Positions 26,635 through 35,061 of a stretch of DNA of 64,000 nt are shown here, in pieces. The notes under the pieces were generated by a model, which worked only from the letters and a program-made list of their open reading frames with translations, was not told the origin of the DNA and ran no database searches. The stretch covers positions 1-64,000 of the forward strand of contig NZ_JAENIO010000004.1 of the NCBI RefSeq assembly GCF_016595415.1. The letters run 5' to 3'. Position numbers and translations under genes: made by a program. This stretch comes from Roseibacillus ishigakijimensis (GTDB taxonomy: Bacteria; Verrucomicrobiota; Verrucomicrobiia; Verrucomicrobiales; Akkermansiaceae). Each line of letters begins with the position of its first letter. The first letter of the stretch is position 1.

Positions 26635-28125
26635 ATGACCTTCACTCGTTTTTCCCGTCTTTTTGCTACTGCCACCCTCGTCGCCGCTGCGGAGGCCCCC
26701 CTCTGGGCCGCCGACGCCTATCAGGTGGAAGCCATTCCCCTCCCGGACAACAGCCCACCGGAAGTGGGTGGCATCGACTTCGCTCCCGATGGCACCTTCT
26801 TCGTCGTGCTGCGCCGGGGCGACGTCTTCCGGGCGACTCCCAGGGCCAATCCGGCGGAGTGGGACTGGCAACTCTTCGCCACCGGCTTTCACAACGGCTG
26901 CGGCATTGATGCCGTCTCCCGCGATCAGGTGCGGGTGACCCAAATGGCGGAGTTCACCGAAGCCCTCGACACCGATGGCGATGGCACCGCCGACCGCTAC
27001 AATGCCTTTGCCTCCGGCTGGGGACTCTCCGGCAACTACCACGAAACCAACACCCTCTGTGAAGACGGCAAAGGGGGCTACTACATCGCGGTGGGCACCG
27101 CCTCGCACAATGGACCTACCGCCGAGCACACCCTCGGCGATTACTCCAAATTCGGGCGGCGGGGCCGCAACTTTGCCTCCGTCAAATGGCGCGGCACCAC
27201 CCTGCACTGCGATGCCGAGGGCAATCTGACCCCCTTTTGCTACGGCTTCCGCATGCACAATGGCATTCACCTCGATCCCGAGGGCAACCTCTGGTGCGGG
27301 GACAATCAGGGCGACTGGCGAGCCGCCACCCCGCTCTATCACCTTCAGGAAGGCCACTTCTACGGTCACCCTAGTAGCTTGGTCTGGGACCCCTCCTGGC
27401 CAGCGGACAAGGACCCTCTCGCCACTTTCCGCGATGATTTGGAAGCCTACAATGAGCACCGCACCTACCCGGCGGTCCAGATTCCCCACAAGGAGATCAA
27501 CCGCTCGGCGGGTGAACCCCATGTCATCCCGGCCGCATTCCCCCATTTCGCGGGGCAAATGCTCCTGCCCGACAACAATGGCACCCGCATCAGCCGCATC
27601 ATGCTGGAAAAGGTCAATGGCGAGTTCCAGGGAGCCTGCACCCACTTCCTGGACGGAGGAGGATTGCGCTCGGGCAATCACCGCCTCCGCTTCAGCCCCG
27701 ATGGCCAGGAGATCTACGTGGGCCAAACGGTGCGTGGCTGGGGGACCCCGGCCGAAGGACTGCAACGCATCCGGGCCGTGAACAAAGCGGAGCCCTTTGA
27801 CATCACAGGCTTCCAAATCACCCCGACCGGCTTCCGCCTCACCTTCACCCAGGATGTTGCCGAATGGCCTGCCGCCAGCGAGCTGGCTTTCTCATCCTTC
27901 ACCTATCAATCCAAGTGGACCTACGGTTCCCCCCCGGAGAATCAGGCCGGGCATGCCATCACCGAGCTGCGCAAAATCGACCCACGGACCATTGAGGTCG
28001 ACTTGGCCAACTTTGTGGCCGGGAAGGTCTACCAGCTCGACCTCCCCGCCCTGACCAGCGCCGGGGGCGAGAAGGTTCAGAATCAACTCTTCTACTACAC
28101 CGCTAACCAACTACCGAAGCAGTAA
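26635..28125 (+). CDS. Secreted beta-propeller (glucose/sorbosone-dehydrogenase-like) protein
   Basis: 496 residues with a signal peptide (RLFATATLVAAAEAPLWA). NHL/PQQ-like propeller blades include VGGIDFAPDGTFFVVLRRGD, DTDGDGTADRYNAF and IHLDPEGNLWCGDNQGDW. This is the propeller used by PVC membrane-bound dehydrogenases, but it has no CxxCH of its own. The C-terminal ~100 residues are a beta-sandwich (FQITPTGFRLTFTQDV). The cytochrome encoded just upstream could accept its electrons. The substrate is unknown; a carbohydrate is the natural guess for the family. Confidence 0.8.
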   Translation: MTFTRFSRLFATATLVAAAEAPLWAADAYQVEAIPLPDNSPPEVGGIDFAPDGTFFVVLRRGDVFRATPRANPAEWDWQLFATGFHNGCGIDAVSRDQVRVTQMAEFTEALDTDGDGTADRYNAFASGWGLSGNYHETNTLCEDGKGGYYIAVGTASHNGPTAEHTLGDYSKFGRRGRNFASVKWRGTTLHCDAEGNLTPFCYGFRMHNGIHLDPEGNLWCGDNQGDWRAATPLYHLQEGHFYGHPSSLVWDPSWPADKDPLATFRDDLEAYNEHRTYPAVQIPHKEINRSAGEPHVIPAAFPHFAGQMLLPDNNGTRISRIMLEKVNGEFQGACTHFLDGGGLRSGNHRLRFSPDGQEIYVGQTVRGWGTPAEGLQRIRAVNKAEPFDITGFQITPTGFRLTFTQDVAEWPAASELAFSSFTYQSKWTYGSPPENQAGHAITELRKIDPRTIEVDLANFVAGKVYQLDLPALTSAGGEKVQNQLFYYTANQLPKQ

Positions 28126-28141
28126 CAGTAGCAGGCGAACC

Positions 28142-28164
28142 ATCCTCGGTCGCGGACCGGGGAT
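28142..28164. terminator. Hairpin between convergent genes
   Basis: ATCCTCGGTC (28142-28151) and GACCGGGGAT (28155-28164) form a 10-bp stem with one T-G wobble and a GCG loop. It lies exactly between the plus-strand stop at 28125 and the minus-strand stop at 28165. No T tract follows on either strand, so it may be a U-less terminator or an RNA-end stabiliser. Confidence 0.45.
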
Positions 28165-29865
28165 TCAGTCTGCCAGCGCCGACCAATCGAGCAAAATATC
28201 CCAGCGATACTGCTTGTCGACGGGCAGAGTGGTGGCGGTCTCGTTGTCAATGCGCTCGAAGACATTTTCCGGCGGGGTCAGGATGGCATCTTTTCCATAA
28301 ATGTAGTCCTGATCCTCCACGATGGTCTTGTAGGCCTTGTTCAGCTGGAGGGCGCGCTCTCGCGAAGGAGTGATCAAGTCGTAGACATCCCGCGCCGCCG
28401 CCAGCTTCTTCTCATCTGGCACAGTCGGTTGGTCCTCGCGGAACCAGCGCCTGGTCATTTCTTCATTATTGCGAAACTCACTGCCACCACCCACTCGCTT
28501 TAGGTAAGTGAGAAACTCTCCCTCCTCTTCTCCCCTGGTGGGCACATCGGGCATGTTTTTGAGATTGATATAGCCCCAGCCCTTGGCTCCTTCCACTTTG
28601 CGGGGGAAGCCAAAGGTCTTGTCGATAGTGGACCCGATGGAATTGTGGCACCCCATGCAGGAGAAGTTCTCCTCATGAGTGAGCGCCCGCAGGCGGCCAT
28701 TGTAACCTTCGATAAAGCCCGCAATGGACCAGCCATTCTTGTTGTCGAGGCCATGGGCACCCACCTCCTGGTAGCCCGGCAGGTGCCCGGCTTCTTTCTC
28801 AAATCCCTCTTCCTCGTAAGCCCGGCCATAAGTTGGCTTGCCGTAGCCCCGCCATTTTTTCATGTAGCGCACCTCCTTCATACGGGGGGAAACGGTGATC
28901 TCCCCGTTGTCGGCAAATCCCAGATAACGCACGGTGTGGAGAAACTCCGTCCCAGCGGGGTAAAGAAAGGTGTCCTTGAAGTCATCCTGGGCCGCTCCCA
29001 CCCAGCGATCGTGCACGGTGATTTCATGAGCGGTCCCCAAAGTTCCATCGCCATCCAGGTCGACCCCGACTTCTTCTTCGTCCACCGGGAGGCAGGTGAT
29101 GCGGGACAAACCTTTGATATTGGCCTCCAACAAAGCGAGATTGGCGCGATAAACCGCTAGCGAGGGCTCGCCCGCAGCAGTCTGCCGATACTTCTCGCCC
29201 AGCCGAATCATGATATCATCCGTCGAGCCATTGGTCGGCCAGAAGGTGCTGGGAAAGGGTTTGTAATTGAAAGCCACCCACTGGCTGCCGTCTTTGGCAA
29301 AGCCGAATTCATCGAAGGCTGCCGTCCCTTTCTGCAAATCCTTGAGTTCCGGGATCCAACCTTGAAAATCCGCCGCCCGCAATCGCTCCGCCAGCTCGGA
29401 ATAATTGTCCTGATTGATGTAGGCCAAGATCTCCTCATCACTCATCGCCGCGATTCGTGCACTGCGGTCCTCAAAGAGATTCTGCCAGTGATTGATCATC
29501 CCAACATCACTGAAGCTGTATTCCGCCTGCAAATCGTCATCATTCATGACGTTCTCCCGCCCCGCTATCCCGGCCTGATGGCAGACATAGCAGGCATTGA
29601 AAGTCTCGTGATTCTTGGTGTAGCACTGGGGAGGAATCACACTCTCCCGATTGAACATGGCCCGCACGTTGTAGACCTCGTTGGAAGGAGGCAGCACGCC
29701 CTCGTGGCGGAGGAGCTTTTGCAACAGCGTTTCGTGATAGGCAGGGCGGACTGCGGCAAGGGCTTCCGCTTGTTCAGCAGCAAGGGGAAGGGAAAGAAGA
29801 GAAGTGGCAAAGGCAGCCAGAAGCGCAGAGAGGTGGGATTTCATTTTGGCAAAAGGTTTCAGCAA
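28165..29865 (-). CDS. Secreted protein with two CxxCH haem motifs
   Basis: 566 residues. A signal peptide lies in the first ~30 residues (LSALLAAFATSLLSLPLAA); the ATG at 29844 is an alternative start. Two haem-attachment motifs are far apart: ACYVCHQAG near 89 and FSCMGCHNSIG near 400. The remainder does not resemble a family I can name. It ends near WDILLDWSALAD. The gene follows the PhoX-like gene on the same strand but lies beyond its terminator. It is probably a periplasmic di-haem redox protein; electron partners are unknown. Confidence 0.72.
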   Translation of the reverse strand: MLKPFAKMKSHLSALLAAFATSLLSLPLAAEQAEALAAVRPAYHETLLQKLLRHEGVLPPSNEVYNVRAMFNRESVIPPQCYTKNHETFNACYVCHQAGIAGRENVMNDDDLQAEYSFSDVGMINHWQNLFEDRSARIAAMSDEEILAYINQDNYSELAERLRAADFQGWIPELKDLQKGTAAFDEFGFAKDGSQWVAFNYKPFPSTFWPTNGSTDDIMIRLGEKYRQTAAGEPSLAVYRANLALLEANIKGLSRITCLPVDEEEVGVDLDGDGTLGTAHEITVHDRWVGAAQDDFKDTFLYPAGTEFLHTVRYLGFADNGEITVSPRMKEVRYMKKWRGYGKPTYGRAYEEEGFEKEAGHLPGYQEVGAHGLDNKNGWSIAGFIEGYNGRLRALTHEENFSCMGCHNSIGSTIDKTFGFPRKVEGAKGWGYINLKNMPDVPTRGEEEGEFLTYLKRVGGGSEFRNNEEMTRRWFREDQPTVPDEKKLAAARDVYDLITPSRERALQLNKAYKTIVEDQDYIYGKDAILTPPENVFERIDNETATTLPVDKQYRWDILLDWSALAD

Positions 29866-29897
29866 AAAACGGGGAGGAGGCCATCCCCCCTCCCCGT
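29864..29897 (-). terminator. Rho-independent terminator of the PhoX-like gene
   Basis: On the minus strand ACGGGGAGG (29897-29889) pairs with CCTCCCCGT (29877-29869), a 9-bp perfect stem with an 11-base loop. A TTTTTT run follows directly (29868-29864 plus the stem-closing T). It lies just after the PhoX-like stop codon (29926) and immediately before the start of the next gene. Confidence 0.82.
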
Positions 29898-29925
29898 AGA
29901 AAGAACAGGCAAACGGACCCCGGGC

Positions 29926-31449
29926 TCAGCGGCTCTGGGTCTGAATCAGTTGATGAACAAAGGTCTGGTCGGGAATATTGGTCACGTTGAACATCCAGAC
30001 TGCATCTCCCAAACCGCTATCCACTTCGTCCAAGTTGGTGGAAGCCGGGTGCTGGACGGCGACCACAAACTCCTCGGGATAGACCGGGTTCCAAATCATG
30101 CCAGTGGCTTCGGCCCCGCGCACCCGCAGGCTCAGGAAGTGGTCGACTGACTCACCCACCCCGTCGTTGTTGGTGTCGCGCACGAACCAGATGTCGCCGC
30201 CAGTGTCGCTGCTGTTGGGAGCGTCTTCGATGATGTAGATGTTGCCCAGGGCGTCCTGCGCCAGGTTGTCGGGGGAATTGATCACCGCCGTGGTGCTGGC
30301 GAAGCCCTCGTTCTTGGGCGTGCCGGAGTCGGAAGCAAAGACCCGGACCATGGCCTTGTCCACCGTGTGGGCGGGAGACCAGACCCAACGGCGACCCACC
30401 CGGTTCCAACGGCCGGGAATGTCCACCTGCATCATCTCCACCGAGTAAACGGTGTTCTCCGAAGTGGCGGCGAAGTAGAGAACTTCATTGCCATTGGCGA
30501 GGGTGCCCACTTCGCAGTCCTCGGGACGGCCGAAGGGAGTGCCTCCCACTTCGTTGGCAGCGGTGCGACCAGGACGGCCATCAGCTTCCGTCCAAGTGAA
30601 GGCGTCGGTGAGACCGGGAAGAGGATTCCCTTCCTCATCACTGATAGCCACCCAAGAAGCTTCCCCGGTGCGGATGTCGCGATTGGAGCCCCCGTCCCAG
30701 TTCAGAGCCGCATCCCCGCCATGGAAGGCGAAGGCATCCACCGACAGGACGAAAGTCTGACCCACGGTGTAATCTCCAGGAGTCTTCATCACAAACTTGT
30801 AGATGGAACCGGAATGATCCTCGTCCACGAAGTAAACGGTATCATTATATTTGTTACTGAAGTTGATTCCCTCGTGAGAAACATTGGCGAAGCTGTGCAA
30901 CTCGCGAATCTCCACATCCTCCCGATCCGCGTAAGGATTGAGACATTCGATGACGCGACCTTGGCCCGACCACTCTTCAGCCGCGATGACGGTGCCATTG
31001 GGAGTGAAGCGCGCGGGGTCAAAAGCTCCAAAGTCGTTGGACCAGTCGCCCATGTTGCCTTTGGTATCGCCAGCGAAAACGATTTCCGTCTCGCAGGTGT
31101 AGAGGTTCACCCGGCTCACTCCTGCTCCCACGAGAGTCTCATGGGGAAGAAAGAGAAAGTTGCCCGAGGGATCATAGGCGATCATATCGATCATGGATCC
31201 ATTGGAACCGAGGTCGGGAACGCGCACGATGCTTTGTCCGTAACTGAGAACCTGATCTTCGACCTCACGCAGGCTGACGATGTTTTTCTGGCTGAGCCCC
31301 TCGGGAGCAACCCAGGGCTGGGTCAGCTCTTCGGGCGAATTCGGAGTGGTGACCGGCGCGGACTCCGTGAGAGGAGTGAACCAGGTGGCAGTTCCCGCCT
31401 GGGCAGTGGCACACGCGGCAAGCGTGAGTGTAGTGATGACGTTTTTCAT
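29926..31449 (-). CDS. PhoX-like (DUF839) alkaline phosphatase family protein
   Basis: 507 residues from the ATG at 31449, giving the signal peptide MKNVITTLTLAACATAQA; the frame is open to 31503. PhoX/DUF839 features are IAYDPSGNFLFLPHETLVGA, TPNGTVIAAEEWSGQGRVIE, TPFGRPEDCEVGTLANGNEV, SPDNLAQDALGNIYIIED and FVVAVQHPAS. PhoX enzymes are Ca/Fe-dependent exported phosphomonoesterases used under phosphate limitation. The length is below the usual 600+ and the signal is Sec-like rather than the Tat signal of classical PhoX. A Pho box lies 112 bases upstream, which supports the role. Confidence 0.78.
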   Translation of the reverse strand: MKNVITTLTLAACATAQAGTATWFTPLTESAPVTTPNSPEELTQPWVAPEGLSQKNIVSLREVEDQVLSYGQSIVRVPDLGSNGSMIDMIAYDPSGNFLFLPHETLVGAGVSRVNLYTCETEIVFAGDTKGNMGDWSNDFGAFDPARFTPNGTVIAAEEWSGQGRVIECLNPYADREDVEIRELHSFANVSHEGINFSNKYNDTVYFVDEDHSGSIYKFVMKTPGDYTVGQTFVLSVDAFAFHGGDAALNWDGGSNRDIRTGEASWVAISDEEGNPLPGLTDAFTWTEADGRPGRTAANEVGGTPFGRPEDCEVGTLANGNEVLYFAATSENTVYSVEMMQVDIPGRWNRVGRRWVWSPAHTVDKAMVRVFASDSGTPKNEGFASTTAVINSPDNLAQDALGNIYIIEDAPNSSDTGGDIWFVRDTNNDGVGESVDHFLSLRVRGAEATGMIWNPVYPEEFVVAVQHPASTNLDEVDSGLGDAVWMFNVTNIPDQTFVHQLIQTQSR

Positions 31450-31543
31450 GGATAGGGTGTGAGAAAGAAGCTGGCTCAAGCGTGCGCCCTCGGGGGAGAG
31501 CAACGAATCGCCAACAGTAGAGTTCTAGTAGCGGTCCCTTGCC

Positions 31544-31549
31544 CTGATA
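31544..31549 (-). promoter_or_regulatory. Possible -10 element of the PhoX-like gene
   Basis: TATCAG on the minus strand, 11 bases after the Pho box. In PhoB-type promoters the box replaces the -35 element and the -10 follows at about this distance. The match to TATAAT is only 4 of 6. Confidence 0.35.
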
Positions 31550-31560
31550 AGGTGATTTCC

Positions 31561-31578
31561 GTGACGGTTCCGTGACAA
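31561..31578 (-). promoter_or_regulatory. Pho box (PhoB-type operator)
   Basis: The minus strand reads TTGTCACGGAACCGTCAC: two 7-base units (TTGTCAC, CCGTCAC) on an 11-base repeat. This is the architecture of the PhoB box (consensus CTGTCAT-A/T-rich 4-CTGTCAY), matching about 13 of 18 positions of the E. coli consensus. It faces the PhoX-like gene, with a weak -10 correctly spaced downstream. The PhoB regulon in this lineage is inferred; no phoB or phoR gene is in the window. Confidence 0.65.
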
Positions 31579-31638
31579 TGAGAAATCACACAAAAACCTC
31601 ACTATAAATAGGATACAAACAAGACCGCGAAGGAGGAA

Positions 31639-32193
31639 TTATCGGCGACGACGCAGGAAACCAGTGGCTCCGAGGACCAGCAGAAGAGCGGCAGAAGGCT
31701 CGGGAATGGCGGTGAAGCCCGCCGGATCGGAAACATCGATGATGAATGCCTCGATGGTGGGGTCCGTGATCAAGGTGGCTTGGTCGAGGGGAAAATCACC
31801 CGGTTTGGCGTTCAGCCCGGGAATGATTCCCGCCACCCGGTCGAGCTCTTCCTGCGTTTCCGCGATGGCAAAAAAGAAGGAGCTTGGGGTGTTGTTGATG
31901 AAATTGAGAGCGTAGAAGATCTCGCTCTCGCCCAGGTATCCGGACTCATCGCTTTTGGAGAAAGTCTGCCCAAAAAGGGTGATCTCGAAGGTTACGTCCT
32001 GGGCGAGAAGATTCTCCCCCGGAGCCCCCTGGTTGGTGAGTTTGCTTTCATCAAAAGTAAACTGACCGCTAACTGGCGTCGGGTCCACCGAAAGGCTGGA
32101 ATACAAGTCTCCAGCGAATTGATAAGTCATAGCTGCTTCCCCGGAGGCCAACAAGGCAAGGGAAGAAAGGGCGAGCAAGGATTTCATTTTCAT
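31639..32193 (-). CDS. PEP-CTERM sorting-domain protein
   Basis: 184 residues from the ATG at 32193 (MKMKSLLALSSLALLASGEA, a signal peptide); the frame is open to 32298. The C-terminus has the PEP-CTERM tripartite signal: IPEPSAALLLVLGATGFL followed by Arg4. The middle is a beta-rich domain of no family that I recognise. Such proteins are processed by an exosortase and delivered to the surface or extracellular matrix. No exosortase gene is in this window. Confidence 0.85.
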   Translation of the reverse strand: MKMKSLLALSSLALLASGEAAMTYQFAGDLYSSLSVDPTPVSGQFTFDESKLTNQGAPGENLLAQDVTFEITLFGQTFSKSDESGYLGESEIFYALNFINNTPSSFFFAIAETQEELDRVAGIIPGLNAKPGDFPLDQATLITDPTIEAFIIDVSDPAGFTAIPEPSAALLLVLGATGFLRRRR

Positions 32194-32318
32194 AGTTTTC
32201 CAAGAATGGGAATCCAACTTTGGAGCTGGATAAAGGAAGGCATCGGGCTCGGGAAAGAATGGTCCCCGAGACCCGCTGTTCTTGAAACCTGACAGCAAGC
32301 CATCGTCAATTTTCTCAC

Positions 32319-32336
32319 TGTGAACAATCCGTCACA
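32319..32336. promoter_or_regulatory. Inverted repeat TGTGA-N8-TCACA
   Basis: TGTGA (32319-32323) and TCACA (32332-32336) lie 126 bases upstream of the PEP-CTERM gene. The half-sites are like those of CRP-family regulators, but the spacer is 8 rather than the usual 6 bases, so the assignment is weak. Confidence 0.25.
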
Positions 32337-32358
32337 TCTCCCACCTCACCCGGCTTCC

Positions 32359-32712
32359 TCACTCGAAAAAGGTGTCGTCGTGGGAGTAGGGGGGAGCACA
32401 GCAGCAGAGAAAGCGGGTCTCTTCCAAACCCCGGATCTGGTGCCAGGCCCCGGCAGGAATCAGGACCGCATCCCCGGGACCCACCTCCCGCTCCTCGCCC
32501 TCAATCTCCATCACTGCGCGACCCGCCAGAAGGAAATAGAACTCTTCGCTGAGGCGGTGGTAATGACGCTGGGTCGCGCCCCCGGCCGACACCGTGGCCT
32601 CGGCGAGGCTCTGCTTCTCCACAGGGGCATTGGCCGCATCCAGAATGCTCCGGATGGTGGAACCATCGGCGGTGATGAATGGCTGCTGGGCGGAAAGCTG
32701 GCGAATGGTCAT
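32359..32712 (-). CDS. Cupin-domain protein
   Basis: 117 residues, a single small beta-barrel cupin. Motif 1 is GGATQRHYHRLSEEFYFLLA (G-x5-H-x-H-x4-E, with metal-binding His and Glu). Motif 2 is GDAVLIPAGAWHQI (G-D-x4-PxG-x2-H). It is a metal-binding sensor or enzyme of unknown substrate. It lies 31 bases after the Gre-like gene and may belong to the tdh-kbl run. Confidence 0.9.
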   Translation of the reverse strand: MTIRQLSAQQPFITADGSTIRSILDAANAPVEKQSLAEATVSAGGATQRHYHRLSEEFYFLLAGRAVMEIEGEEREVGPGDAVLIPAGAWHQIRGLEETRFLCCCAPPYSHDDTFFE

Positions 32713-32743
32713 GGACAGAGCAAAGCAGCTCTTCCTCCCTCCT

Positions 32744-33208
32744 TCAACCCAGCTCGCTCACGCTCGCCCCATTCGGCAGGGGCTCGCCCATGCGGCGACC
32801 TTCCAGCAAGGCGAAAAGAGGACTCTCCGGGCTCAGGGTGGTGACCTGCTGCTCCCCACAAGTCACCTCCAATCCCCCACCCACAGGCAGGAGAAGGTAG
32901 GAACGCCACTCCCCCTCTTGCTCCAGCTCGACCAAAGCCCCGACCTCCACCCGCTCGGTCACCGCAAAGTCCCGCAGCGCAAAGTTTTCCAGCTCCCGCA
33001 GAGCTTCGCGCAAGCTCTCGGCCTGCCGGGCTTGCCCGGAAGCCAGGTAAGACATTTCCAGGCTACGGGTATCATACTTGCTCTCCGCTTTGCTATCGGG
33101 ATCGGTAGCGGCAGCGCTGGAATCAGCCAAGGCCCGCTCAAGGGCGGACAACTCCTCCCCCAGCTTGGCCTGCACAGCTCCCAACAACTGTTCCTTGAGA
33201 TTTGCCAT
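32744..33208 (-). CDS. GreA/GreB-like transcript-cleavage-factor homologue, short coil
   Basis: 154 residues. The C-terminal half resembles the Gre FKBP-like domain (VEVGALVELEQEGEWRSYLL, TLSPESPLFALLEGRRMGE). The N-terminal half is a short helical hairpin (about 75 residues) with a tip near SAAATDPDSKAESKYDTR. Canonical Gre factors have a longer coiled coil that inserts into the RNA polymerase secondary channel. The related short proteins that carry ESKYDTRSLEMSYLA are widespread but uncharacterised. Its position next to dus hints at translation or transcription upkeep. Confidence 0.65.
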   Translation of the reverse strand: MANLKEQLLGAVQAKLGEELSALERALADSSAAATDPDSKAESKYDTRSLEMSYLASGQARQAESLREALRELENFALRDFAVTERVEVGALVELEQEGEWRSYLLLPVGGGLEVTCGEQQVTTLSPESPLFALLEGRRMGEPLPNGASVSELG

Positions 33209-33250
33209 CCCGCGATTGCAGCGACTCGCCCTCCCGGTGGCAAGGACATC

Positions 33251-34291
33251 TCACTCCAGCAAACGGGAAAAGCCGCAAAAGAGCTTGGAGCGCTCCGGGG
33301 GCAGGGCGGGCATAAGCTCCTCGTTGTCGAGATGATCTCGCAAGAGCGCAAAGAGCTCCCCTTGCTCCCGACAGCGCTTCATGCGGTATTCAAGATCTTC
33401 TCCCAAGCCACTGACCACATAGTTGAGATAGCGCTTCATCTTCTGCACATGCTTGCCCGGATCGAAGTCTTTCTTGAATTCCAGCCGGGCGCGGGCGGTC
33501 TCCTCCCAGAGCAGGGTGAGATAGCGCAAGAGATCCCGTTTCCTGACTTCGGCCACCTCCTCACCAGCGAAGGACTGGCGCAGCTGGGAAAAAATCCAAG
33601 GATTACGGATCGCCCCTCGTCCCACCATCAAGCCCGCCGCCCCCGTTTTCTCCAGATAAGCCCGGCCCGTGGCCACATCCACGACATTGCCATTGGCCAC
33701 CACCGGACAGGACAAAGCCTCCACCGCCCGCCGCACGGCCCCGGTGTGCACCGGAGTCTGGTAACGCTCTTTGACCGTGCGCCCATGCACACTCAACATA
33801 TCAATCTGATGACGAGAAAAAACCGCCAGAAGTTCCTCAAACTCGCTCTCGCTGGCAAACCCCACCCGCGTCTTGACCGTAAACCAACGAGACCCGCAGA
33901 CCTCGCGAAGATGACCTAACAAGTCATCAATCTTATTCCGATCCCGCAGCAACCCCCCGCCCGCCTGCTTGCTACAGACCACCGGGGCCGGGCAGCCGAG
34001 ATTGATATCGATTCCAGCCACCTCCTCGTAGTTGAGAAGCTCGCCCGCCGTTCGTCGCATCTCCCCCGCATCCTGGCCAATGAGCTGGGCTATGACTGGT
34101 CTGCCGGTGGGGTTCCGCAGGATGCTCGCCAGGATGTGCTTCTCCAAGGTGGAGTGAATGTGCACCCGGAAATACTCGGTAATGGCCAGATCCGCCCCTC
34201 CCCCGCACTGGGCCAGGGTGCGCCAAAAGGGCAGGTCCGTGACCTCCTGCATGGGGGCCAGAACGGTAAAGGGACGCGGCAAGTCAACCAT
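33251..34291 (-). CDS. dus: tRNA-dihydrouridine synthase
   Basis: 346 residues, an FMN-dependent TIM barrel. The start is typical (FTVLAPMQEVTDLPFWRTLA). The substrate-binding catalytic Cys sits in IDINLGCPAPVVCSKQAGGG, and VHGRTVKERYQTPV and ANGNVVDVATGRAYLEKTGA follow the Dus order. It reduces uridine to dihydrouridine in the tRNA D-loop. The bacterial subfamily (A, B or C) is not settled by eye. Confidence 0.92.
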   Translation of the reverse strand: MVDLPRPFTVLAPMQEVTDLPFWRTLAQCGGGADLAITEYFRVHIHSTLEKHILASILRNPTGRPVIAQLIGQDAGEMRRTAGELLNYEEVAGIDINLGCPAPVVCSKQAGGGLLRDRNKIDDLLGHLREVCGSRWFTVKTRVGFASESEFEELLAVFSRHQIDMLSVHGRTVKERYQTPVHTGAVRRAVEALSCPVVANGNVVDVATGRAYLEKTGAAGLMVGRGAIRNPWIFSQLRQSFAGEEVAEVRKRDLLRYLTLLWEETARARLEFKKDFDPGKHVQKMKRYLNYVVSGLGEDLEYRMKRCREQGELFALLRDHLDNEELMPALPPERSKLFCGFSRLLE

Positions 34292-34329
34292 CGGCAGCTC
34301 TTAGCGCAATCCCCCGCCGCTGGCGAGCC

Positions 34330-35061
34330 TCACCTCTCGCCCCGGTTGCGATGAGTCTCGCGCCGCACCTCGTGCAAGACCTCTTGCGTGGTCATCACAT
34401 TGGCATAGCGGAACTTGAGCACCCCCAGAGAGGCCTCATGCAATTCTTGCGATACAGTGGCGCAAGCATCATCAACCACGGTCACAAAGTAGCCCAAATC
34501 GCAGGCATCCCGGGCCGTGGTCTCGACGCACTCATTGGTGTAAACTCCCACCATGTAGAGAGTTTCTATTTCCATATTTTGCAAAACATAATGCAAATTG
34601 GTGGAAGGAAAGGCCCCGCTGGCGGTTTTATTGATGATGATCTCATCTCCGAAAGGAGCCACCTCGGGGAGGAACTCCGCTTCTTTGGAATCGGGCGCGG
34701 CGAGGAGATTGAGGCGCTTGTGCCCCTTCGAGCGATCCCGTCCATCATTGGTCAAGGCGCAGATGCGGCAATGGATGACCTCCAGAGAACTGTCGCGAAA
34801 CAGCTCCTGCAGGCGACGCATATTGGGGAGCACCGTTTTTTTCAAACGAGAAAAATAGTAGCTCCGTCCCTCTTCGGAAACGCCCGAGGCATCGGGGTCG
34901 GTGAACAAGCCATAACCGGGGGCGGCATCGAGATACTGCACATCGATGCAGAGAAGAGCCGCCCGCCGTTCCCGCAGAGCCTTGGCCCGCTCGGGGTGGT
35001 TGAGGAAGGCCTCAATATAGTCCGCGCGCCGTTCGCCCTCATCCAGGGAAAGATTCAACAT
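34330..35061 (-). CDS. Isochorismatase-family cysteine amidohydrolase
   Basis: 243 residues. The catalytic triad is visible: Asp in ALLCIDVQYLD, Lys in DEIIINKTASGAFPSTNL and Cys in MVGVYTNECVETTARDACDL. These hydrolases typically split N-carbamoyl or amide bonds, like ureidoacrylate or N-carbamoylsarcosine amidohydrolase. Its start overlaps the 3' end of the M20 carbamoylase by 7 bases. Together they suggest a ureido or amide degradation step. The substrate is unknown. A local AT-rich stretch lies at 34560-34610. Confidence 0.85.
   Translation of the reverse strand: MLNLSLDEGERRADYIEAFLNHPERAKALRERRAALLCIDVQYLDAAPGYGLFTDPDASGVSEEGRSYYFSRLKKTVLPNMRRLQELFRDSSLEVIHCRICALTNDGRDRSKGHKRLNLLAAPDSKEAEFLPEVAPFGDEIIINKTASGAFPSTNLHYVLQNMEIETLYMVGVYTNECVETTARDACDLGYFVTVVDDACATVSQELHEASLGVLKFRYANVMTTQEVLHEVRRETHRNRGER

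Noticed and set aside
32319-32336. A true CRP site before the PEP-CTERM gene
   Set aside because: The half-sites fit, but the 8-base spacer does not match the usual 6, so only a generic inverted repeat is reported.
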